A model generated the notes under the pieces. It was not told the DNA's origin. It saw only the letters and a list, made by a program, of their open reading frames with translations, and did no database searches. From Aeromicrobium senzhongii (lineage in GTDB: Bacteria; Actinomycetota; Actinomycetes; Propionibacteriales; Nocardioidaceae), in NCBI RefSeq assembly GCF_014334735.1, contig NZ_CP060587.1, forward strand, positions 2,914,001 through 2,978,000: a DNA stretch of 64,000 bases, written 5' to 3'. Both the position numbers and the translations under genes were made by a program. The first letter of the stretch is position 1; the number at the start of each line of letters is the position of its first letter. Positions 57,840 through 64,000 of this stretch are shown one piece after another.

Positions 57840-58598
57840 TCAGACCAGCTTGCGGACGACTGACAGCGGCGCGTGCTTCATGACCTTGCCGATGGGGGCC
57901 CACGGCCACGCGGGCACGGAGGCCTCGGCGACCTCCTTCTCGATGTACTTCACCATCGCGGCGGTGCCGGTCTTCGTGTCGACCATGAGCCGCTGCTCCT
58001 GCTCGACCTGCTCGTTCATCTCGCTGGCGATGTAGCCCGGGTAGAGCGTGGTCACCTTGATCTCGAGGCCGGAACGGCCGATGAGGTCCGAGCGGATGCC
58101 CTCGGCGATGTGGGCGACGCCGGCCTTGGTGGCCGCGTACGTCGTCATCGACGACGGCATGCCGCGCATCGCGGACATCGACGAGATCACGACCAGGTGG
58201 CCGGTCTTGCGCTCGTAGAAGTGCTGCATGGCGGCCTCGCACTGGGCCAGCGCGGCGACGAAGTTCGTCATCGCGGTCTCGCGGTTGGCCTCGAACTTGC
58301 CGGTGCCGATGCGCCCGCCCTTGCCCAGGCCGGCGTTGACGATCACCCGGTCGAGGCCGCCGAGCTCGGCGGCGGCCTCGCCGAAGACGCGGAAGACCGC
58401 GTCGTGATCGTTGACGTCGAGCGCGTGCACCGAGACCTTGATCCCGGGGTGCGCGGCGAGCAACTCGGCCTTGAGGGCCTCGAGCCGCTCGACGCGTCGA
58501 GCCGTGATGGCCAGGTGGTGACCGGAGGCGGCCAGGTGGCGCGCCATCCCCTCACCCAGGCCCGAGCTGGCTCCCGTGATCAGCGTGTTCCGTCGCAT
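57840..58598 (-). CDS. SDR family oxidoreductase
   Basis: 252-residue short-chain dehydrogenase. TGASSGLG (about 8-15), VNAG and YAATK are present. The C-terminal region WPWAPIGKVMKHAP is characteristic of a membrane-associated SDR subgroup. The ATG is preceded by GAGGAG. It is followed at once by the deaminase-like gene. Substrate unknown. Confidence 0.83.
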   Translation of the reverse strand: MRRNTLITGASSGLGEGMARHLAASGHHLAITARRVERLEALKAELLAAHPGIKVSVHALDVNDHDAVFRVFGEAAAELGGLDRVIVNAGLGKGGRIGTGKFEANRETAMTNFVAALAQCEAAMQHFYERKTGHLVVISSMSAMRGMPSSMTTYAATKAGVAHIAEGIRSDLIGRSGLEIKVTTLYPGYIASEMNEQVEQEQRLMVDTKTGTAAMVKYIEKEVAEASVPAWPWAPIGKVMKHAPLSVVRKLV

Positions 58599-58617
58599 GT
58601 CGCTCCTCGTGTGTCGC

Positions 58618-59286
58618 TCAGCGGAAGGTGACGTCCGCCGCGGGCAGGTGCCCATGATCGTTGAAGGTCAGCACCCGCGGGCCGGTGGCCCCGACCATGA
58701 GCGTGGTGACGCTGGAGTTCACGACGACGTCGTTGAGCTTCTGGAACGCCGAGTCGTCACCGGTGATCAGGTGCGAGACCACCATCGCGATGGGCCCGCC
58801 CGATGTGAAGACCAGCACCCGCCGGCCCCGCTGCGACGCCAGCTCGACCGCCTCCGCGAACCCGGCCATGACGCGGTCGCGGAAGACGGCGTAGGGCTCG
58901 GAGAAGTCGCCCTCACCGCGGCGCCACACCGCGATCGCCTCGTTCAGCGCGGCCTGGAACTCCTTGGAGTTCTTCTGCAGGGCGCCCGGATCGAACGCCG
59001 TCGCGACGGCGAGGTGGTCGTACTCGTTCCACCGCGCGTCGACGTCGTAGCCCGACAGGCCGGGGTCGGCGTCCTCCTCACCCAGACCGCTCGCGTCGAT
59101 CGCGGCGATCGCGGTCTGCGCGTGCCGCAGCATCGCACCCGCGATGGCGTCGGTGAAGACGGCTCCCCCGGCCTCCCACGAGGTGCCGAGCGCGGCGGAC
59201 TGCCGCGTTCCCAGCTCGCTCAGCCGGTCGTAGTCATCGGTGCCGAAGGAGGCCTGACCATGGCGGACCAGGTGCAGGGTTCCCAC
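58618..59286 (-). CDS. Histidine phosphatase family protein
   Basis: 222-residue protein of the phosphoglycerate-mutase-like superfamily. The catalytic RHGQ motif lies at 8-11 (LVRHGQASF) and a second His in TSGGPIAMVVSHL-type context is altered. A late DHGHLP may hold a catalytic His. GTG start with GGAGG upstream. It follows the oxidoreductase by four bases. Substrate unknown. Confidence 0.8.
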   Translation of the reverse strand: MGTLHLVRHGQASFGTDDYDRLSELGTRQSAALGTSWEAGGAVFTDAIAGAMLRHAQTAIAAIDASGLGEEDADPGLSGYDVDARWNEYDHLAVATAFDPGALQKNSKEFQAALNEAIAVWRRGEGDFSEPYAVFRDRVMAGFAEAVELASQRGRRVLVFTSGGPIAMVVSHLITGDDSAFQKLNDVVVNSSVTTLMVGATGPRVLTFNDHGHLPAADVTFR

Positions 59287-59290
59287 GCGC

Positions 59291-60262
59291 TCAGACCTCC
59301 AGGACGAGCTTGCCGGTGGCCTGAGCCCGGTCGAGGGTCAGCAATGCCTCCGACGCACGCTCGAGGCTGAAGGTCTGGCCGACGACCGGACGCAGCGCGC
59401 CCGAGGCCAGGTGCTCGGCCATGGCCTCCCACTGCTGCTTGATCAGCCCGGGACGCTTCATCGCGTACGCGCCCCAGCCGACGCCGACGGCGGAGAGGTT
59501 GTTGAGCAGCAGGCGGTTGGCGGCGATCTTGGGGATCGCGCCGGCCGTGAAGCCGATGATCAGGATCCGGCCGTCGTCGTTGAGGCAGCGCAGCGAGTCG
59601 GTGAAACGGTCGCCCTCGGGCGCGTTGCCGACCGGGTCGACGACGATGTCGACGCCGCCGAGCGCCTTGACGGCGTCCTTGAAGCCCTCGGAGAGCACGT
59701 ACTCGTCGGCGCCCGCCGCGATGGCGATCTCGCCCTTCTCGTCGGTCGAGGTGACGGCGATGACGCGACCGGCGCCGAACGCCTTCGCGACCTGGATCGA
59801 GGCGGTGCCGATGCCACCGGAGGCGCCGTGGACCAGCACGCGCTCGCCGGGCGCCAGGGCGCCGCGGTTGACGAGACCGAAGTACGCGGTGCCGTAGTTG
59901 AAGATGAAGGACGCGCCCTCGGCGAACGTGACGTCGTCGGGCAGCGGGAAGGTCAGGTCCACGTCGGCGACGACCTGCTCGGCGAAGCCGCCCAGCATCG
60001 GCAGCGCGGCGACGCGATCGCCGGGCGCGAAGCCGGAGTCGACCGGGGCCTCGACGACGACACCGGCGATCTCTGCGCCCGGGACGAAGGGAAGCGGTGG
60101 CTTGAGCTGGTACAGGCCGCGGCTCTGCAGCAGCTCGGGGAAGGCCACGCCGGCGGCCTTGACGTCGATGAGGACCTGGTCCTCGGCCCGCGCCGGGGAC
60201 TCGATCTCGACGAGTTCGACGGCTTCGGGGCCGTCCAGGGATGTGATCTGGATCGCTCGCAT
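59291..60262 (-). CDS. NADPH:quinone oxidoreductase-like MDR protein
   Basis: 323-residue medium-chain reductase without the zinc-ligand set of alcohol dehydrogenases. The Rossmann motif HGASGGIGTASIQVAKA (about 145-161) and a VVVDPVGN stretch are present. The ATG is six bases from TAGGCT, so it is probably leaderless. It is divergent from the unknown protein at 60334, with a 16-bp palindrome between them. Confidence 0.83.
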   Translation of the reverse strand: MRAIQITSLDGPEAVELVEIESPARAEDQVLIDVKAAGVAFPELLQSRGLYQLKPPLPFVPGAEIAGVVVEAPVDSGFAPGDRVAALPMLGGFAEQVVADVDLTFPLPDDVTFAEGASFIFNYGTAYFGLVNRGALAPGERVLVHGASGGIGTASIQVAKAFGAGRVIAVTSTDEKGEIAIAAGADEYVLSEGFKDAVKALGGVDIVVDPVGNAPEGDRFTDSLRCLNDDGRILIIGFTAGAIPKIAANRLLLNNLSAVGVGWGAYAMKRPGLIKQQWEAMAEHLASGALRPVVGQTFSLERASEALLTLDRAQATGKLVLEV

Positions 60263-60268
60263 GGGGTG

Positions 60269-60274
60269 AGCCTA
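60269..60274 (-). promoter_or_regulatory. -10 box of the MDR gene
   Basis: TAGGCT on the minus strand, six bases before the ATG at 60262. Confidence 0.5.
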
Positions 60275-60282
60275 GCGGATGC

Positions 60283-60298
60283 CTAAGCGCTTGCTTAG
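60283..60298. promoter_or_regulatory. 16-bp palindromic operator between divergent genes
   Basis: CTAAGC-GCTT-GCTTAG, a perfect 6-bp inverted repeat with a four-base spacer, typical of TetR operators. No regulator gene is adjacent in the window. Confidence 0.55.
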
Positions 60299-60312
60299 AC
60301 AATCTCGCCGTA

Positions 60313-60330
60313 CATGAGGGTATCCTCATG
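60313..60330. promoter_or_regulatory. Second palindrome overlapping the rightward -10 box
   Basis: CATGAGG-GTAT-CCTCATG, a 7-bp perfect inverted repeat covering the TATCCT box (60321-60326) of the gene at 60334. Confidence 0.45.
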
Positions 60331-60333
60331 TTC

Positions 60334-61734
60334 ATGGCATCCGGAGTTCGCTTCCCCACTGACAGCTCCACCGCGACCGCACGGCACGTCGTGGCCGACG
60401 CGCTGCGCAAGGTCGATCCCGTCGGCGCGCGCTCCGTCGAGCAGGAGACGAACTGGCGGCGCGGGTACCTGACCCACTTCTCCCGGCTCGTCGAAGCCGG
60501 GCTCGGGGCACCACAGGACGCGGTGACGATCGCCTCCGAGGGACTGCGCAGCATGAACGAGCAGATGCTCTGCGGCGACCTCCCGCTGGCCGAGGCGGTG
60601 TCCGCGCCCCCGACCGAGGCCCCGTGGAGCACGGTCGAGATCCAGGGTGACGCCGAGCCGGAGACCGAGCTGAGCATCCCCTACCGCGGCCGGCGCCTGA
60701 CCGGGGCCGAGCTCGACGCGCAGCTCGACGACTGGGTGCGCCGAGGCGTCGTCGAGCCCACCTTCTCCGACGCGATCCGCGAGGTCGCCGCGCACCCCGA
60801 GTGGTTGCGCCTCGAGGGCGACACCGTCGTCGTCCTGGGCGCCGGCGCCGAGATGGGTCCTTACCGGTCCCTGCTGCGCTGGGGCGCCGACGTGGTCGCG
60901 GTCGACCTGCCCCGTGCTGACGTCCAGCAGCGGATCCGGTCCTACGCGCGGGAGGGCGCAGGTCGCGTGCGGCTGCCCGTCGGCGGCAAGGAGACCGGCG
61001 CCGACCTGCTGCACAACCTGCCCGAACTGGCCCACTGGCTCGAGAGCCTCGACGGCCGTCTCGTGCTCGGCACGTACTGCTACGCCGACGGCGCCACCCA
61101 CGTGCGGGTGTCGATGGCCGCCGACGCGATCGCCACCCGGCTACTGGCCGAGCGCCCCGACACGGCGCTGGCCTACCTAGCCACTCCGACCGACGTGTTC
61201 GCCGTGCCCGCGGGCGCGGTCACCACGTCCAACGAGGCGTACTCGGCGGGCCGGCGGATCGTCCGGGCGCCCTTCCGCGCCCTCAGCGGGGGCCGCCTGT
61301 TGCAGCGGAACTACCCGCCGGAGGCCGAGATCGGCCTGTGCGACTCGCTCGTGCCGCAGCAGGGACCCAACTACGCGCTGGCCAAGCGGGTCCAGCGCTG
61401 GCGCGCGGCCGTCGCCCGCGCCGAGGGCGCGACCGTGTCGCTCAACGTGGCACCCGCGACCCGGACGGCCTCGGTCCTCAAGAACCGGGCGCTGGCCGCG
61501 GCCTACGCCGGTGCCCACCGGTTCGGCGTCGAGATCTTCGAGCCGGCGACGAGCAATGTGCTGATGGCCGCCCTGCTGGTCCACGACCTGCGCAGCGACC
61601 GCACGCCGTCGGACGAGCCGTGGCGCGAGGAGGCCTTCGCGGCCGCGCACGGCGGACTGTGGACCGCGGGCTACCACCCCCGCTCGGCACTGGGCCTGGC
61701 CGCGGTGCTGGGACTCGCCGGTTCCCGCGCCTGA
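60334..61734 (+). CDS. Conserved protein of unknown function with a Rossmann-like segment
   Basis: 466 residues; family not recognised. A central nucleotide-binding-like segment VVVLGAGAEMGPYRSLLRWG with ADVVAVDLP stands near 165-195. The C-terminal third is Ala/Arg-rich. ATG at 60334 is seven bases after TATCCT, so it is probably leaderless; an ATG at 60328 in the same frame is the alternative. Divergent from a quinone-reductase-like gene, so a redox or cofactor link is possible. Confidence 0.55.
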   Translation: MASGVRFPTDSSTATARHVVADALRKVDPVGARSVEQETNWRRGYLTHFSRLVEAGLGAPQDAVTIASEGLRSMNEQMLCGDLPLAEAVSAPPTEAPWSTVEIQGDAEPETELSIPYRGRRLTGAELDAQLDDWVRRGVVEPTFSDAIREVAAHPEWLRLEGDTVVVLGAGAEMGPYRSLLRWGADVVAVDLPRADVQQRIRSYAREGAGRVRLPVGGKETGADLLHNLPELAHWLESLDGRLVLGTYCYADGATHVRVSMAADAIATRLLAERPDTALAYLATPTDVFAVPAGAVTTSNEAYSAGRRIVRAPFRALSGGRLLQRNYPPEAEIGLCDSLVPQQGPNYALAKRVQRWRAAVARAEGATVSLNVAPATRTASVLKNRALAAAYAGAHRFGVEIFEPATSNVLMAALLVHDLRSDRTPSDEPWREEAFAAAHGGLWTAGYHPRSALGLAAVLGLAGSRA

Positions 61735-61770
61735 CCCCGCGCGACGTTCCGCCCCGGTAGAACGGGGGGC

Positions 61771-63609
61771 ATGAATCGACCCGGGTGGACCGACGTCGTC
61801 GCCCTCGCTGGCGGGACGTGGCTGCTGCTGGACCTGTTGCGGGCGTGGACGCCGACCCTCATCACGATCTTCGGGCAGGCTGCCTCGACGCCGCCTGAGC
61901 TGATCGGCGCGTTCGCGCTCGCCTGCATGGTCGTCCCGGTGGTCCTGACCCTGATCGGGACGCGCCGCCGCATCTCGCACGCCGCCGCGAGCATCGCGCT
62001 GGCGGCGGCCGTGCTGAGCCGCATCGGACTCGAGCTGACCGACGGCGGCCGGCCGCACCTGGTGCTGGCGTCCGGCGGGGTCGTCGCGGCGGTCACCTGG
62101 CTCGCCCTGGCCCTGCCCCGCCATCGCGAGGCGGCCGTCACGGGCGTCGTGGCGGGACTGGCCGTCTCGGTCACCACCCATGCGGCCCTCGGCACGTGGG
62201 GCGCGGTCTGGCGCTCCGACGGCTGGGCGTGGGCACTGCTCGTGGTCCAGATCGCCTGTCTCGTGCCGGCGTTCACCCGTCGCGGCCGCGAGGACGGGCT
62301 CGGCCGGCGCCTGGCCCTCACGCTCTTACCCGGACTGTTCCTGAGCGGCGTGGTCGTGGCCAACGCCGCCCGCGCCTCCGTGGCTGCCGGTGATCTCGGA
62401 GCCGCCGCGACCGCCTGTGCCGCCACCCTCGCGATCCTGGCGACGCTCGTGCCGGTGCGGCGTTGGTCGACCGTGCTGGCCGCCGTGGCCCTCGTGCTGG
62501 CGGTGGCCGTCTCGGCCCTGATCACCGACGCGGAAGGGCTCCTGCCTGCCTGGACGGTCGTGGCGTTCCTGATCGGGATGCCCGCACTGGCGCACCTGTG
62601 GCTCGCGGCGAACGCCGGTCGGCGCGCCGGGGCCGTGACGATCGCCTCCGGCGGCGTCGTCTGGGTCGCGCTGCTGTTCGCCTACTACGCCGGCTACGAC
62701 TTGGGCTATCGCGCCGACTGGCTGCTGGTCGTCGTGGCGGCGGTCATCGGCCTCGTCGGGGCCACCGCACCAGCGGCCTCCGGGCCCACGGCCCGCCCGG
62801 CCGTTCTCCTCGGCCTCGCGGGCGCCGCGGTGGTCGCCGCCGCGCTGGCACTGGTCGGACCGACGGTGACCATCCGTCCGCTCGAGACCGAGCCGGCGGA
62901 CGACCTGCAGGTGCGGGTCGCTGCGTACAACCTGCGGATGGGCTACGGCATGGACGGCGTGTTCCGGCCGCGCGAGGTCTCGTCCGTGCTGGCGTCGGCC
63001 GACGTCGCCCTCATCAGCGAGATCGACCGCGGCTGGTTCCTCAACGGCGGACAGGACCAACTGGCGATCCTGGCTCGACTGACGGGCCGCACGGCCTGGT
63101 TCGGGGCCGCCGCGGACCCGGTGTGGGGCGACGCCGTGCTGTTGGACGCTGACCGCGCCGAGGTGCGACGCCACCAGCTGCCCTCACACGGCGCCGTCAC
63201 CGGAGCGCAGGCCATCGCCGTGCGGCCCGACGGGCGCTGGTCGTCCACCTGGTTCGTCTCGACGCACCTGCAGCCGACCGACGGCGACGAGGGCGTCACG
63301 GCGCAGGCCGCCGATCTCGCGGACTGGGTGCGCACGCTCGACGGCGAGGTCATTCTGGGTGGCGACTTCAACATGCAGGAGGGCAGCGCAGCCCACGCCA
63401 CGGTGACGTCACTGGGTCTGCACGACGCCTCCCCCCGGGGCATGCCCACCAGCCCGGCGGACCGGCCGGAGCAACGGATCGACTACCTCTTCTCGAGCCC
63501 CACCCTCAGAGCCGTCGACGTGGAGGTGCCGCGGCTGCAGGCCTCGGACCACCTTCCGGTGATCGCGAGCTTCGCGCTGGCGGCGATGGACACCGTCAGT
63601 GACCGGTGA
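61771..63609 (+). CDS. Membrane-anchored endonuclease/exonuclease/phosphatase family protein
   Basis: 612 residues. About ten membrane helices occupy residues 8-370; a C-terminal EEP domain follows (about 385-605). Catalytic motifs are seen as YNLRMG, ISEID, STHLQP, GGDFN and SDHLPV. Its target (lipid, nucleic acid or sphingomyelin-like) is unknown. ATG is seven bases from TAGAAC (61758-61763). It overlaps the convergent enoyl-CoA hydratase gene by 14 bases at the 3' end. Confidence 0.82.
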   Translation: MNRPGWTDVVALAGGTWLLLDLLRAWTPTLITIFGQAASTPPELIGAFALACMVVPVVLTLIGTRRRISHAAASIALAAAVLSRIGLELTDGGRPHLVLASGGVVAAVTWLALALPRHREAAVTGVVAGLAVSVTTHAALGTWGAVWRSDGWAWALLVVQIACLVPAFTRRGREDGLGRRLALTLLPGLFLSGVVVANAARASVAAGDLGAAATACAATLAILATLVPVRRWSTVLAAVALVLAVAVSALITDAEGLLPAWTVVAFLIGMPALAHLWLAANAGRRAGAVTIASGGVVWVALLFAYYAGYDLGYRADWLLVVVAAVIGLVGATAPAASGPTARPAVLLGLAGAAVVAAALALVGPTVTIRPLETEPADDLQVRVAAYNLRMGYGMDGVFRPREVSSVLASADVALISEIDRGWFLNGGQDQLAILARLTGRTAWFGAAADPVWGDAVLLDADRAEVRRHQLPSHGAVTGAQAIAVRPDGRWSSTWFVSTHLQPTDGDEGVTAQAADLADWVRTLDGEVILGGDFNMQEGSAAHATVTSLGLHDASPRGMPTSPADRPEQRIDYLFSSPTLRAVDVEVPRLQASDHLPVIASFALAAMDTVSDR

Positions 63610-64000
63610 AGCTGGCCCGACGCTTCTCCGTGAAGGCGGCGACGCCCTCGGCGAAGTCGGCGCTGGCGCCGAGGACAGCCTGCTCGGCCGCCTCGGTCCT
63701 CAGCGTCTCGTCGAGGTTCATCAGTGACGCGGCGTTGATCGTCCGCTTGATGCGCGCGTAGGCCATCGTCGGCCCGGTGCGCAGCTTCTCGACCAACCCG
63801 TCGACCGTGGCCTGCCACTCGTCGGGGCTGACGCAGTGCGTGATGAGCCCGGCGGCGAACGCCTCGGTGTTGGGGAACTTCTCGCCGAGCATCAACAGCC
63901 GGGTCGCGCGGGCGCGGCCGATCGAGGCGGCGATCAGCTCGTGCGCCGCGCCGTCGCCCATCAGGCCGACGTTGACGAACGCCTGGAGGATGTAGTCGGT
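63596..64000 (-). CDS. Enoyl-CoA hydratase/isomerase family protein (5' part beyond the window)
   Basis: The last 134 residues of a crotonase-family protein run off the right edge. The C-terminal half shows ASIGRARATRLLMLGEKF and a typical final AFTEKRRASFTGH. The oxyanion-hole part is mostly outside. Which acyl-CoA it acts on cannot be told. Confidence 0.85.
   Translation of the reverse strand, partial: TDYILQAFVNVGLMGDGAAHELIAASIGRARATRLLMLGEKFPNTEAFAAGLITHCVSPDEWQATVDGLVEKLRTGPTMAYARIKRTINAASLMNLDETLRTEAAEQAVLGASADFAEGVAAFTEKRRASFTGH

Noticed and set aside
1..64000. tRNA, rRNA, prophage or integrative-element signatures
   Set aside because: None were recognised by reading; no integrase, transposase or attachment-type direct repeat was found.

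Overview
The window is high-GC DNA with short intergenic gaps, many GTG and TTG starts, ATGA stop/start overlaps and many transcripts that seem to begin at or within a few bases of the start codon. Together with the Tat, HelD and acyl-CoA gene repertoire this points to an actinomycete, most likely a Nocardioidaceae member (Aeromicrobium/Nocardioides-like). That placement is inferred from gene content and style. No rRNA, tRNA, transposase or phage gene was recognised.

Region 1 (1-9.6 kb): a Tat-exported flavin amine oxidase (partial), divergent tatB and tatAC, a TrpE-TrpG (PhzE-like) fusion behind an apparent Trp-codon leader peptide and attenuator hairpin, a sulfotransferase-like protein, a membrane metallophosphoesterase and a HelD-type helicase. 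Region 2 (9.6-13.8 kb): secreted-protein genes, with a frameshifted three-repeat protein, a decayed paralogue and its intact neighbour.

Region 3 (13.8-29.3 kb): an ATGA-chained acyl-CoA operon (AtuA-like protein, two acyl-CoA dehydrogenases, biotin-dependent carboxylase alpha/beta, enoyl-CoA hydratase, AlkZ-like winged-helix protein). Further on lie a TetR/TIGR03084 pair whose promoter carries the same 19-bp operator as the atuA promoter. Between them are a membrane protein, a TetR-controlled duplicated exporter-like protein, a SnoaL-like protein and a secreted protein. A 63-bp palindromic element occurs twice here, once inside the atuA reading frame.

Region 4 (29.5-41.2 kb): a 1309-residue Ig-repeat surface protein with a 555-bp tandem duplication, an esterase, phosphofructokinase, metY-metX, a secreted cutinase of the PET-hydrolase type and a DEAD-box helicase.

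Region 5 (41.2-57.4 kb): the most notable part. It holds a ribose-type ABC importer with two paralogous binding lipoproteins, an AMP-forming CoA ligase, two SDRs, an ACAD11-type dehydrogenase, an APH-type kinase, a cyclase, a phosphotriesterase-like lactonase, an alpha/beta hydrolase, an enone-type reductase, a nitroreductase, a TetR regulator and two small overlapping ORFs. All four promoter regions carry the same 20-bp palindrome (TGAA-N12-TTCA) and next to it a TGTGA-N6-TCAC site, so it looks like one regulon. Kinase plus ACAD11-like enzyme plus SDR plus ligase is the toolkit of the 4-hydroxyacyl-CoA phosphorylation route, which suggests import and breakdown of a lactone, 4-hydroxy acid or 4-oxo acid.

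Region 6 (57.4-64 kb): a blasticidin-S-deaminase-like protein with an altered zinc ligand, an SDR, a histidine phosphatase, a quinone-oxidoreductase-like protein divergent from an unknown Rossmann-like protein, a membrane-anchored endonuclease/exonuclease/phosphatase protein and a partial enoyl-CoA hydratase.
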